From Enterocloster bolteae (lineage in GTDB: Bacteria; Bacillota; Clostridia; Lachnospirales; Lachnospiraceae), in NCBI RefSeq assembly GCF_002234575.2, contig NZ_CP022464.2, positions 6,138,001 through 6,202,000 of the forward strand: a stretch of 64,000 bases of DNA. The letters run 5' to 3'. Position 1 is the first letter of the stretch, and the number at the start of each line of letters is the position of its first letter. This document shows, piece by piece, positions 31,458 to 40,512 of the stretch. The translations under genes and the position numbers were made by a program. Under the pieces are notes generated by a model that was not told the origin of the DNA, did not search any database, and saw only the letters and a program-made list of their open reading frames with translations.

Positions 31458-33116
31458 ATGAATGACCCTGTGCTGACGCTGCGATGGTTTTTAAACTGCC
31501 CTGAAATTGATAATCTGGAATTCTTCGGAGATGAGGACTGTCTGGGAAATCCCATTACCGGAGTCAACGTAATTGACAATCCGGAAGGCGTCCCCTGGAT
31601 TAAAAAAAACGAACTGGTCCTGACGACCGGCTTTATTTTTTATAAAGACATTGCACTGACAAAAAAGCTACTAAAGGAGCTCCACGATGTCAGCTGCACC
31701 GCGCTGTGCATAAAAATAAAACGTTTTTACGACACCATCCCTCAGTTTCTCATAGAAGAAGCGGCCAGGTACCGCCTTCCTCTGATTGCAGTTCCCTTCT
31801 ACCACAGTTACTCTGATATTATGCGTGTCATATTCCGTGAACTGGAACTGAGGCAGCTCTCCAACCAGGCCTTTGTCATCAATGAAACCCGCAAATTTTG
31901 CCAGCTTTTCACCAGCAACAGCGGAATCAGCTCCATGCTGTCCATGCTGTCCTCCTACACGGATTCCATCATTCTGATAACCGACTATAATGACAAATCC
32001 GTGTATTTCCATATTCCGGATTCCTATGCCAATCTCCTGCAAACCTCCAGCCGTGTAGTGATCCGGCCCGATAAATCCAAGAATGCAGAGAGCGGCAAGG
32101 AGGCTGACAGCGATAAGGAGGCTTCCAATACGCGCAGGTTCTGGATCAACAAACAAATCATACCCTTTGCCGTTTTTCCTATCCCCAGCGGCAGGTATTA
32201 CCTCTGCGCTGACATTAACGCTGCCCCCCTTTCGGATGACATAGTCTCTATCATCACAAACTGTCTTCCCATCCTGTCAACCGAGCTTGAGACCATCCAG
32301 GTGAATCAGAGGCGTTTTTCCTCCACCAACCACTTTGCTCCTTTTTTCTCCATGCTGTCGGACATGCGTTCCAAGTCCAGCGAAGAAATAAGGATAGTGT
32401 GCAATACCTACTCCTTTCCCTATGACTGCAAGCGTGTCTGCATTGCCTACGAAATCCAGCAGACGGGAAGCCCGGAACGGCTGATGCGCACGGTATACGA
32501 TAAATTCAGCACTGCTCTGGAAAATTCGGGACAGCAGTACTTCCTGAGTTTTTACAATGATTATGTGATTGTATTTCTGTTCTTCCAGAAAAGCATCTCC
32601 AACCTGGAGGCAGTGAACCAGGCACAGATGACAGCGGAATACCTGTACCAATCTTTGGATGAGAGCCTGCGCCAGTGGGTGCGGGGAGGGGTCAGCAGAA
32701 GCCACAGCCGTTTGGTGACAATCGGCACCGCATTTGAGGAAAGCTTAATCTCCATCAATATGCAGTCCCACCTCAATCCCCAAAAGGCTGTGGCTTCCTA
32801 TCTGCGTCAGATTCCCTATCATCTCCTGAGGAACCTGAACCATCACGACCTGAATAAAATATATAACGACACCATCGTCCGGCTGGTGGATTACGACCAG
32901 GCAAACGGAACCTGCCTGGTCCACACCCTGCGCATGTACCTGGAAAACCGTATGGTCATCCGCGAGACCTCCAGACAGCTCTTCATCCACCGCAATACCC
33001 TGGCAGACCATCTGAATCTGATAAAGCGTATACTAGGCACCGATTTGGAAGCCATGGACGAAATCTTCAGCTTCTATCTGGGACTATGCGCCTACGATCT
33101 GCTCAGGGAAACATAA
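31458..33116 (+). CDS. PucR-family transcriptional regulator (CdaR/PucR HTH)
   Basis: Cytoplasmic regulator of 552 residues. It has an N-terminal PucR ligand-type domain (about 1-125, with ITGVNVIDNPEGVPWIKKNELVLTTG, quoted in part as NELVLTTG), a long middle region with a CdaR GGDEF-like part (about 300-420), and a C-terminal HTH_30 domain with LRMYLENRM and LFIHRNTLADHLNLIKRIL (about 480-545). PucR/CdaR regulators usually respond to small catabolic substrates and control neighbouring catabolic genes. It has a strong AGGAGG 11 bases before ATG. It converges on the DUF1177 gene with only ten bases between stop codons and is the obvious candidate regulator of the minus-strand transporter/peptidase cluster. 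Confidence 0.92.
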   Translation: MNDPVLTLRWFLNCPEIDNLEFFGDEDCLGNPITGVNVIDNPEGVPWIKKNELVLTTGFIFYKDIALTKKLLKELHDVSCTALCIKIKRFYDTIPQFLIEEAARYRLPLIAVPFYHSYSDIMRVIFRELELRQLSNQAFVINETRKFCQLFTSNSGISSMLSMLSSYTDSIILITDYNDKSVYFHIPDSYANLLQTSSRVVIRPDKSKNAESGKEADSDKEASNTRRFWINKQIIPFAVFPIPSGRYYLCADINAAPLSDDIVSIITNCLPILSTELETIQVNQRRFSSTNHFAPFFSMLSDMRSKSSEEIRIVCNTYSFPYDCKRVCIAYEIQQTGSPERLMRTVYDKFSTALENSGQQYFLSFYNDYVIVFLFFQKSISNLEAVNQAQMTAEYLYQSLDESLRQWVRGGVSRSHSRLVTIGTAFEESLISINMQSHLNPQKAVASYLRQIPYHLLRNLNHHDLNKIYNDTIVRLVDYDQANGTCLVHTLRMYLENRMVIRETSRQLFIHRNTLADHLNLIKRILGTDLEAMDEIFSFYLGLCAYDLLRET

Positions 33117-33126
33117 CATAAGCCTG

Positions 33127-34068
33127 CTATGCATCTTTGCCTAATGTCTGGAGGTGGTTCATATTCCCATACAGCTTCCTGATTCTTGTAAACTCGTCCT
33201 CATCGTAAAAGCTGCATTCCCCTCTTGCATAAGCTTTTGCTACCTCCAGCATAAATCTGGCGGCCTCCTCACAGTCCGTGATATGGGTGGCTCCGGTAGC
33301 ACATCCAGCCACCGGCACCTCTGTGGTGATGGCTACTCCGATAACCGGCGCCTTTGTTCCCGTTGCAGGCTGCAGGATGCTGTTTAAATGATACAGATCA
33401 TTGCCATAGGGCGTAATATCCTGGACAGACAGGGCATATACATAGGGGAGCCGCCCGGTGGTGGTCTGCATAATGTCCAGAACGGACTCAGACACCTTCA
33501 GAATATATCCCTCCTTAACCGTAGGTGATATGGCGAATCCCCTTGTGTTGATAATCCGGTTCCCCTTGGTAGTGTCAACAGACAGGACCGCGTCAAGCTC
33601 ATCACTCAGCTCTTCCTTGTTGACCTGGGCCATCTCCACAGGTGAATCCATAAATGCCACCGGCTTGTGGGGCCTTGTAGGCGCGTCGGGACACACATGA
33701 GTGGATACAATGATGTCACCCTCCAGTATGTCGCCCTTATTCTGCATATCCAAGAGCTTTGCAGCCAGGGATAATGCCACCAGGGCGCCGTCGCCGTCAG
33801 ACACGAATCCGATTCGCTCCGGCCTTGCTCCCAATCCTCCCAGGCGTCCCAAAAGCCCCAGTGTGGGCGCATCTCCTCCGGACGTCTTTCCCCTGCTTCC
33901 GTGAATCCTGACTTTGACCATATCGGTTTTTCCCTTTGGCCCAACGAGCGGATATACGTGGATATCCGCATCCTTCCTGATTCCTCTTAAGTATGCCTCA
34001 ACCGTTTCTCCGCTGGCATTGCTGGCATCCAGAACATCATACACTTCCAATAACTGTTTGATTAACAC
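33127..34068 (-). CDS. DUF1177 family protein
   Basis: Protein of 313 residues that I recognise as DUF1177; its biochemical role is not known. It begins MLIKQLLEVYDVLDASNASG and contains conserved-looking Gly/Asp segments: GSRGKTSGGDAPTLGLLGRLGG (quoted in part: SRGKTSGGDAP), GFVSDGDGA, STHVCPDAPT and a Cys-rich GCATGATHITDCEE. The HVCPDAP and DGDGA segments could bind metal or a small ligand, which is speculation. No signal peptide or membrane helix. It is the last gene of the minus-strand run, 20 bases after an M20 peptidase, in a cluster that also has an AroM protein. That association suggests a shared catabolic function. Confidence 0.85.
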   Translation of the reverse strand: MLIKQLLEVYDVLDASNASGETVEAYLRGIRKDADIHVYPLVGPKGKTDMVKVRIHGSRGKTSGGDAPTLGLLGRLGGLGARPERIGFVSDGDGALVALSLAAKLLDMQNKGDILEGDIIVSTHVCPDAPTRPHKPVAFMDSPVEMAQVNKEELSDELDAVLSVDTTKGNRIINTRGFAISPTVKEGYILKVSESVLDIMQTTTGRLPYVYALSVQDITPYGNDLYHLNSILQPATGTKAPVIGVAITTEVPVAGCATGATHITDCEEAARFMLEVAKAYARGECSFYDEDEFTRIRKLYGNMNHLQTLGKDA

Positions 34069-34088
34069 GACATATCTCCTCCTGGTAT

Positions 34089-35342
34089 TTATTCAATTCC
34101 CATTAAATCGCACACCGCTGCCACATATGCCTTGGCGGCAGTCACCACATCTTCTATCTCCACTGTCTCATTGTAAGAGTGGATCCCCACTGTATTGGAC
34201 GGCCCGAACTGGATCGTGGGAATACCCTGACGCCGGTAATCCCTGGCGTCGCTGGAAGCCCACTGGTAAGCAGGCACCACCTGAGTACCTAAAAATGCCT
34301 CCACATTCTTCTTTACCGCAAGGACCAATGGATCCTCGTGATCCGTAAAGTTTGGCTCGGAGCGGTAATTCAGCTCAAAATCAACCCCATCCACTCCGCT
34401 CTCCCTGCGTATCTCCTCCACGCAGGCAGCAATCTCATCCTGGCTGACACCTATGGGCAGACGGCAGTCAACCACTGCCTCGCAGCAGTCCGGCACCATA
34501 TTGTGGCGGGTTCCCCCCTGTATCAGTCCGATATTGGTGGTTACATGATCTATGACACTTCCCAAACCCGGAATCTCATTCTTATCCTCCGCTATCATCT
34601 TTGAGTCTGCCAGAGGCTTTAACTGCCTGTCTGAAAAATGCCCGCTTATCCTGGTAAGCTTTTCCACCAGCGGAAGGACCTTTGCCATCTTAAGGATTGC
34701 ATTCTCTCCCTTATAATTCCCAAGACTTCCGTGGGCCGCCTTGCCATGAGCCCGGATTGTCAGCAGCATTCCCCCCTTCTGGCCAATCTCAATGGTAGCC
34801 ATGGAGGTGGGTTCCGCCACCAGGCATCCGTTTGCTCCCTTGGCGTATCCGTGCTCACACAGCCACGCAGAGCCGTACTCCCCACCGCTCTCCTCGTCGG
34901 AAACAATGTGAAGCCGTATATTTCCCTTAAGGCAGACATTGGACTCTTTTAACAGAGCCATGGCAAAAAGGACTCCGGCCACCCCGGCCTTCATGTCGGA
35001 GGTTCCCCTACCCAATATCTGGCTGTCAGTGACCGTACCGCAGAAAGGATCAAAATCCCATAACCCTCGGTCTCCCGCCGGGACTACATCCACATGTCCG
35101 TTAAAAATCAGGCTGTAGCCGTCATCGCTGCCCATCCTGGCCACCACGCAGGGATAATCCGGGTTTTCCCCGGTTTCCTCATAGGCAATGCCGGCCTTCT
35201 CCAGATATTTCTCAACAAAATCCACCACTTCCCTCTGGGTTCCTGTGGGATTCTCACTGTTAATCCTGATAAGCCGGGAAACCAGGTCAATCAGTTCATC
35301 TTTCCGATCTTCCACCATGCTGATTAAATTTTCTTTTCTCAT
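34089..35342 (-). CDS. M20 peptidase, ArgE/DapE/CPG2 type
   Basis: Cytoplasmic zinc amidohydrolase of 417 residues in the ArgE/DapE/carboxypeptidase G2 group. Metal residues are visible: the HVD motif in FNGHVDVVP, the bridging Asp in GRGTSDMKAG, the EE pair in VSDEESGG, and a C-terminal His in GIHSYNE. The lid domain has KAAHGSLG. The ATG at 35342 follows GGAGGAAAA and lies 11 bases after the upstream ATPase gene; a longer frame starting at 35480 would run inside that gene and is rejected. Its place directly after the transporter ATPases suggests that it hydrolyses the imported compound. Confidence 0.92.
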   Translation of the reverse strand: MRKENLISMVEDRKDELIDLVSRLIRINSENPTGTQREVVDFVEKYLEKAGIAYEETGENPDYPCVVARMGSDDGYSLIFNGHVDVVPAGDRGLWDFDPFCGTVTDSQILGRGTSDMKAGVAGVLFAMALLKESNVCLKGNIRLHIVSDEESGGEYGSAWLCEHGYAKGANGCLVAEPTSMATIEIGQKGGMLLTIRAHGKAAHGSLGNYKGENAILKMAKVLPLVEKLTRISGHFSDRQLKPLADSKMIAEDKNEIPGLGSVIDHVTTNIGLIQGGTRHNMVPDCCEAVVDCRLPIGVSQDEIAACVEEIRRESGVDGVDFELNYRSEPNFTDHEDPLVLAVKKNVEAFLGTQVVPAYQWASSDARDYRRQGIPTIQFGPSNTVGIHSYNETVEIEDVVTAAKAYVAAVCDLMGIE

Positions 35343-35353
35343 TTTTTCCTCCG

Positions 35354-36346
35354 TCAGTCGCGTTCGTTCTGATATAGAAAACAGGCTACCATGTGGTCCG
35401 TGTCCCCGTGGGGCAGCAGTTTCGGCAGTTCCTCCCTGCACCGCTTCATACACCGTGGACAGCGGTTTGCAAGAGGGCATCCCTTCTGTTCCCCAATTGG
35501 GCTGGGTACCTCACCGGTCAGCACAATGCGTTCCTTTTCCTCCTCCGGGGATTCCGGCGGAATGGCGGACAAAAGTGCCTGGGTATACGGATGCAGGGGA
35601 TTGTGGTAGATAGAGTCACTGTCACACAGTTCCACCAGCCGTCCCAGATACATGATGGCGATGCGGTCGCTGATATATTTCACCACGCTCAGGTCATGGG
35701 ATATGAAAATATATGTAAGGTTAAAATGCTTTTGCAGCTTCTTAAACAGGTTAATGACCTGGGCCTGTATGGACACGTCAAGAGCCGATACCGGTTCATC
35801 GCAGATGACCACTCTGGGATTACTGGCAATGGCCCTGGCAATGTTCAGCCTTTGGCGCTGTCCCCCAGAAAACTCATGGGGATATCGGTTTAAATGCTGC
35901 ATATCAAGTCCCACTTCCTTGAACAGGCCTATGGTCCTTTCCTGGCGTTCCCTGGCAGTGGCAGGCGTCTTGTGGACAATCATGGGTTCCTCCACGGAAT
36001 CCGCGGCCGTATGGCGGGGGTCCAGGGAAGAATAGGGATCCTGAAATACCATCTGTATCTCCCGGCTCAGGGCCTGGCGCTCTTTCTTCCTGAGACGGTT
36101 CAGCTCTTTTCCGTCATAAACCAGCTTTCCTGATGTGATGGGATGGAGGTTGACCAGGCAGCGTCCCAGAGTGGACTTGCCGCAGCCTGACTCACCGATG
36201 ATACCCAGGGTCTCACCCTCGTAGATATCCAGGCTGATGTCGGAAAGGGCGTGCAGCTTTAAGGCCTTGCCGGTAAAAGACTTTGCTTTTATGTCAAAAT
36301 CCTTGCACAGATGTTCAATCTTCAATATCACTTTCCTATCTTCCAC
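35354..36346 (-). CDS. Opp/Dpp-type ABC transporter ATPase (OppF-like)
   Basis: One of two ATPase subunits of a peptide/nickel-type importer, 330 residues. Walker A is GESGCGKST, the signature FSGGQRQR, Walker B VVICDEPVSALD and the switch His in FISHDLSV. The C-terminal oligopeptide-transporter domain (about 260-330) has the Cys-containing CPLANRCPRCMKRC segment, a Cys cluster seen in many Opp/Dpp ATPases. It overlaps the upstream OppD-like gene by 11 bases. It works as a heterodimer with that protein under the two permeases encoded at 38554-40407. Confidence 0.94.
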   Translation of the reverse strand: MEDRKVILKIEHLCKDFDIKAKSFTGKALKLHALSDISLDIYEGETLGIIGESGCGKSTLGRCLVNLHPITSGKLVYDGKELNRLRKKERQALSREIQMVFQDPYSSLDPRHTAADSVEEPMIVHKTPATARERQERTIGLFKEVGLDMQHLNRYPHEFSGGQRQRLNIARAIASNPRVVICDEPVSALDVSIQAQVINLFKKLQKHFNLTYIFISHDLSVVKYISDRIAIMYLGRLVELCDSDSIYHNPLHPYTQALLSAIPPESPEEEKERIVLTGEVPSPIGEQKGCPLANRCPRCMKRCREELPKLLPHGDTDHMVACFLYQNERD

Positions 36347-37355
36347 TTTCCGTCACCTCATTTCTGACAAGCCTGTTTCCGCCTGTCTGCCGGTGGCAGG
36401 CAACACGGTGGCCTGGCGATACTTCTGTCAGCTCCGGCACCTCCGTCCTGCACCGCTCCTGCGCGTAAGGGCATCTGTTGGCAAAGTTGCAGCCTACCCC
36501 GGTAAGCCTCAAATCAGGCGGTGTGCCTGCGATTGTGGACAGTTCCTCCTTAGAATTGCTGCTCAGTCTGGGCATACAGTCCAAAAGCCCCCATGTATAA
36601 GGATGAAGGGGATGATTGTATAAATCAATACAGGGAGCATACTCCACTGTCTTGCCCGCGTACATAACAATCACGCTGTCACACATATCCCATACAACTC
36701 CCAGATTATGGGTAATCAGCAGGATGGCTGTGCCGTATTTGTCGCGCAGTTCCTTTAATAAATCCAGTACCTGTGCCTGGACCGTCACATCCAGGGCCGT
36801 GGTGGGTTCATCCGCAATGATCATCTGCGGTTTGCTGCACACGGACATGGCTATAATAACCCTCTGGCACATGCCCCCCGACAGCTCGTACGGATACGCC
36901 TCCATCCGCCGTCTGGCATCGGGAATCCCAACCCGTTTCAGCGCCTCCTCTGCCATGTTCCTGGCCTCTGCCTTGGTGACCTTCTGGTGGGCGCATATCA
37001 TCTCCACCATCTGGCTCCCTACCTTAAAGACCGGCGACAGGGATGTCATAGGGTTCTGGAAGATCATGGATATGTCCTTCCCCCTGAATTCCAGCAGTTC
37101 CTTCTGGCTCAGCTTAAGGACATCCGTACCATTAAAATCAATGGACCCGCCCACGATTTTTCCTGTCTTGGCCGGCAGGAGATGGATGATGGAGCTGGAC
37201 GTAACGCTCTTGCCTGAACCTGACTCGCCCACAATGCCCAGGATTTCTCCCTTTTCCACCTCAAAGCTGACTCCGTCCACGGCTTTGCTGACTCCGCCGG
37301 AGGTATAGAAGTACGTCTTCAAGTCTTTTACTGTCAATAATTTCTGTCCTTCCAT
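36336..37355 (-). CDS. Opp/Dpp-type ABC transporter ATPase (OppD-like)
   Basis: Second ATPase subunit, 339 residues. It has Walker A GESGSGKSV, signature LSGGMCQR, Walker B MIIADEPTTALD and LLITHNLG, then the oligopeptide-transporter C-terminal domain with CNFANRCPYAQERC. The ATG at 37355 is preferred because GAGGTGAGG precedes it; an ATG at 37370 that overlaps the upstream stop (ATGA) would add five residues. It sits between the M20D gene and the OppF-like gene, with tight overlaps that indicate one transcript. Confidence 0.94.
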   Translation of the reverse strand: MEGQKLLTVKDLKTYFYTSGGVSKAVDGVSFEVEKGEILGIVGESGSGKSVTSSSIIHLLPAKTGKIVGGSIDFNGTDVLKLSQKELLEFRGKDISMIFQNPMTSLSPVFKVGSQMVEMICAHQKVTKAEARNMAEEALKRVGIPDARRRMEAYPYELSGGMCQRVIIAMSVCSKPQMIIADEPTTALDVTVQAQVLDLLKELRDKYGTAILLITHNLGVVWDMCDSVIVMYAGKTVEYAPCIDLYNHPLHPYTWGLLDCMPRLSSNSKEELSTIAGTPPDLRLTGVGCNFANRCPYAQERCRTEVPELTEVSPGHRVACHRQTGGNRLVRNEVTESGR

Positions 37356-37366
37356 ATCCTCACCTC

Positions 37367-38551
37367 TCATTCATACTGCTTCTTCATATCCTGAAAGGCC
37401 CTGTCCACCTGTTCCATAAGGCTGTCGTCGGATAAAAGCTCCACCGCAGTCATGGCAAGTGCCTTGGCGCCAGTCAGGGCCGCCCTGTGTCCGTCCGGAC
37501 TTTTGCAGGCATCTTCGAATTCCTTTGTGTGTCCCCGGAGCAGGGGAACCACCTGGACATAGGATTGGAGGGCCGGAAAGGCATGGGTCAGATTACCCAC
37601 ATCCGTACATCCGATTCCCAGTTCCTTTCTTCTTGGCATTACCGTTTCTCCCAGCCGGGTAAATTGCTCTGCCAGAACGTCCTCTATAACCGGATTGTTG
37701 CGTATGTCCTCATATGTGTAGCCGTCTTCCTTCCACTGCCAGGTAGTACCGGTCATCCTGGCTGCGGCCTCGCAGGCCTCCAGAAAATCTCCCAGGAGCT
37801 TCTTCTTGGTCTTCATGCTGAACGAGCGCACTGTAAACTTCCCCTGGCAGTGTTCCGGAATGTGGATGGGGTCCTCTCCGCCTTCGGATATGATACCTAA
37901 AATAGTTCCCTGCCCATTCCAGCGAAGCCTCATCTGGCTGATATGCTGGAACAGCAGAAGAAGGGGATCCAGGGCGCTGACGCCCTCCTCAGGCCAGGTA
38001 GCGGCATGGGCTCCCTTTCCGAAAAAGTCCACGATGATGTCTGTCCTGGAGTATGAGATATCATTCACCACTGTCTCATTGGCGGAATGGATTATCATAG
38101 CCGCGTCCACCCCGTTAAATGCCCCATTTTCAAGCATGATGACCTTTCCTCCGCCGCCCTCCTCGGCCGGTGTCCCGAATACGGAAATACTGCCCTTAAG
38201 CTGAGGCAGCACGGACTTCACCGCAATCCCTGCTCCGGCCGACATGGCCGCCATCAGATTATGGCCGCACGCGTGGCCCATTCCCGGCACAGCATCGTAC
38301 TCCGCCAGGAACGCAATATGAGGTCCCGGCTTTCCGGAATCACAAAATGCATGAAATGCTGTCTCAATCCCGCCGGTTCCCCGCTCCACATCAAAACCGT
38401 GCTTCTCAAGCAGTCCGGTAATGGACCGGCATGCCTTATACTCTTTAAAATTATATTCCGGATTGTTCCAGATGGTATCTGCCAGCTCCGTAAGCTCCCC
38501 GGAACATCGGTCTATACACGTCCCGACCTGTCTTTTCAATTCTTCTCTCAT
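37367..38551 (-). CDS. M20D amidohydrolase (AbgB-like)
   Basis: Cytoplasmic amidohydrolase of 394 residues in the M20D group, which includes p-aminobenzoyl-glutamate hydrolase subunit B and N-acyl-amino-acid hydrolases. Metal residues appear in the Cys-type motif GHACGHNL and in TPAEEGGGG; a lid domain with GKGAHAATWP and a C-terminal GHTKEFED follow. It lies between permease gene C and ATPase gene D, two bases after the former, so hydrolase and transporter are interleaved in a single unit. AbgB-type enzymes can need an AbgA partner; the second M20D gene at 42275 could be one, but this is inference. Confidence 0.9.
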   Translation of the reverse strand: MREELKRQVGTCIDRCSGELTELADTIWNNPEYNFKEYKACRSITGLLEKHGFDVERGTGGIETAFHAFCDSGKPGPHIAFLAEYDAVPGMGHACGHNLMAAMSAGAGIAVKSVLPQLKGSISVFGTPAEEGGGGKVIMLENGAFNGVDAAMIIHSANETVVNDISYSRTDIIVDFFGKGAHAATWPEEGVSALDPLLLLFQHISQMRLRWNGQGTILGIISEGGEDPIHIPEHCQGKFTVRSFSMKTKKKLLGDFLEACEAAARMTGTTWQWKEDGYTYEDIRNNPVIEDVLAEQFTRLGETVMPRRKELGIGCTDVGNLTHAFPALQSYVQVVPLLRGHTKEFEDACKSPDGHRAALTGAKALAMTAVELLSDDSLMEQVDRAFQDMKKQYE

Positions 38552-38553
38552 GG

Positions 38554-39453
38554 CTACCTCCTCATCTTGGGATCCAGTACATCGCGTATACCGTCTCCCA
38601 GCAGATTAAAGCCGATAACTGTCAGCAAAATAAAGCAGCCTGAGATACCTGCGATATGGGGCGCCGTGTTCAGGCAGTCCCTTCCCGACCTCAGAATACT
38701 ACCCCAGGAAGCTGTGGGCAGCTTGATGCCCAGTCCAAGGAAGCTTAAGGATGCCTCTGATATGATTGCGCTGGCAGTGTTAAGGGTAGCATACACAATG
38801 ACCTCACTCACTGTATTGGGCAGTATATGGTGAAGCAGCATCCTGGTATTGGAAATGCCGATGACCCTGCCTGCATTGCAGTACTCCTCCTTTTTCACTA
38901 TGAGCACCTGGCCTCTGACCACCCTGGAAAAGCGCGGTACAACCGCAATTCCGATTGCCAGGATCACATTGAATATACCATCCCCCAGTACCGTCATAAG
39001 GATAATGGACAGCAGGATAAAAGGAAATGCCATGACGCCGTCCATGCAGCGCATAATGACCGCATCCACCACGCCGCCGGCGTAACCCGATATAAGTCCC
39101 AGGGCTACCCCGATGACACCTCCCAGTACCGTGGCTCCCACTGCAACCAGAAGAGAGACCCTGGCCCCGTAGCATATTCTTGTAAACAAATCCCTTCCGG
39201 CTTCATCCGTGCCGAACAGGTGCCCCTTCTCAAAGAAGCCCAGATATGCATCAATGGGATGTATCTCATTGGGCTTTCCCCCTGTGATGAACGGGGCAAA
39301 TACAGCAATGGCGGTCATAATCACAATGATGAACAGTCCAATCATAGCTGTCTTATTCCGTCTCAGCTTATTCCAGGCGCTGTTGGCCCTCCGTTCCTTC
39401 CTGAGGATCTCCTCGTAAGACGGTTGGGATGCGGCTATATCTGTCTTTTTCAT
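38554..39453 (-). CDS. Opp/Dpp-type ABC permease (OppC-like)
   Basis: Membrane permease of 299 residues with the DppC/OppC layout: a cytoplasmic N-terminus with WNKLRRNKTAMIGL, a first helix, the segment HLFGTDEAGRDLFTRICYGARVSL (partly quoted: FGTDEAGRD), which is a hallmark of OppC proteins, and a BPD_transp_1 domain with five helices. The EAA-like cytoplasmic loop is near RVIGISNTRMLLHHILPN. It abuts the OppB-like gene, start to stop without a gap. It forms the channel with that partner. Confidence 0.94.
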   Translation of the reverse strand: MKKTDIAASQPSYEEILRKERRANSAWNKLRRNKTAMIGLFIIVIMTAIAVFAPFITGGKPNEIHPIDAYLGFFEKGHLFGTDEAGRDLFTRICYGARVSLLVAVGATVLGGVIGVALGLISGYAGGVVDAVIMRCMDGVMAFPFILLSIILMTVLGDGIFNVILAIGIAVVPRFSRVVRGQVLIVKKEEYCNAGRVIGISNTRMLLHHILPNTVSEVIVYATLNTASAIISEASLSFLGLGIKLPTASWGSILRSGRDCLNTAPHIAGISGCFILLTVIGFNLLGDGIRDVLDPKMRR

Positions 39454-40407
39454 TTAGCTACCCCCTTCGTAGCTGACTCTTGGATTGATCAGCATGTATA
39501 CAATATCTACCGCCAGATTTACCAGGACAAATGCCAGCGCGATTACAAGAACAGCGCCCTGAATCAGCATATAATCACGGTTGTCAATGGCGCCCACCAT
39601 CAGTGATCCCATGCCGGGCCAGGAAAACACGTTTTCCGTCAGGATGGCGCCTGCAAAACAGGATGCCAGCTGAAGGCCAAGGACTGTGACGATGGGAGGA
39701 AGGGCGCTCTTTAAAGCGTACTTCCATATAACAATGGCGTCCCTGATTCCTCTGGCTCTGATGGCCCGTATGGAATCGCTTGAAATGGATTCCAGGATAC
39801 TGGAACGGGTGATTCTGGCAAAGGTTGCCATTGGTATGGTGGACAGACAGAAACAGGGAAGGACCATGTGGCGTATCACATCCCCCAGGCCGTTTTCAAA
39901 GGTTCCCATGCCCAGGGCCGGAAGCCACCCAAGCCGGACGCTGAAGGTCAGTACCAGCATAAGGCCCATCCAGAAAATAGGCATGGAAACCCCAATCAGT
40001 GCAAGTATCATAAATATGTAATCAAACAGAGAACCCTGCTTTACCGCGCTGACCACACCAATCACCATGCCTATCAAAAGCGCAACCGCTATGGAGGGAA
40101 TTGCCAGCAGAAGTGTATTGGGTATCCTCTCCGCCACAAGCTTTAAGACCGGCTGGTTGTAGGAATAGGATGTCCCGAAGTCCCCCTGCAAAACGCCGAG
40201 GACATAGTCTTTGTACTGAACCAGCATTGGTTCGTTAAGCCCCATGCTTTCCCGCAGCTTTTCCACGTCCTGCACGGAAGCCTGGGGACCTGCCACGGCC
40301 CGGGCCGGGTCACCCGGAATCATCCTCGTAAGTACGAAGGTCAGGGTCACCACCACAAACAGGGCCGGTATGATCTGCAGGCATCGGTTAATTAAAGTCT
40401 TTAACAT
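39454..40407 (-). CDS. Opp/Dpp-type ABC permease (OppB-like)
   Basis: Membrane permease of 317 residues with the DppB/OppB pattern: an N-terminal helix MLKTLINRCLQIIPALFVVV, then VLTRMIPGDPAR, the GLNEPMLVQY segment and six helices, ending in INPRVSY. The exact start is uncertain. ATG 40407 gives the usual family N-terminus but lies 13 bases from AAGGAG; a GTG at 40416 is better spaced and would add three residues. It follows the binding-protein gene after a hairpin and immediately precedes the OppC-like gene. Confidence 0.93.
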   Translation of the reverse strand: MLKTLINRCLQIIPALFVVVTLTFVLTRMIPGDPARAVAGPQASVQDVEKLRESMGLNEPMLVQYKDYVLGVLQGDFGTSYSYNQPVLKLVAERIPNTLLLAIPSIAVALLIGMVIGVVSAVKQGSLFDYIFMILALIGVSMPIFWMGLMLVLTFSVRLGWLPALGMGTFENGLGDVIRHMVLPCFCLSTIPMATFARITRSSILESISSDSIRAIRARGIRDAIVIWKYALKSALPPIVTVLGLQLASCFAGAILTENVFSWPGMGSLMVGAIDNRDYMLIQGAVLVIALAFVLVNLAVDIVYMLINPRVSYEGGS

Positions 40408-40434
40408 AGATGTCACCAAACTCCTTTTGAGACA

Positions 40435-40459
40435 GGAATGCCGCCATAAGACGGCATCC
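40435..40459 (-). terminator. Intercistronic hairpin after the binding-protein gene
   Basis: ATGCCG / CGGCAT arms (40438-40443 and 40452-40457) extended by G/C pairs. There is no U run. It lies between the solute-binding protein gene and the permeases and probably protects or attenuates the transcript. Confidence 0.55.
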
Positions 40460-40512
40460 CCGGTGCCGGTTCCATCAAGCCGGTACTGATATAATACCGT
40501 TGCTTGCGAACC

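Noticed and set aside
35343..35480. Longer N-terminus for the ArgE-type M20 peptidase
   Set aside because: The extension is the antisense-free but out-of-frame 3' end of the OppF-like gene; the ATG at 35342 has GGAGG and the extra residues resemble no M20 protein.
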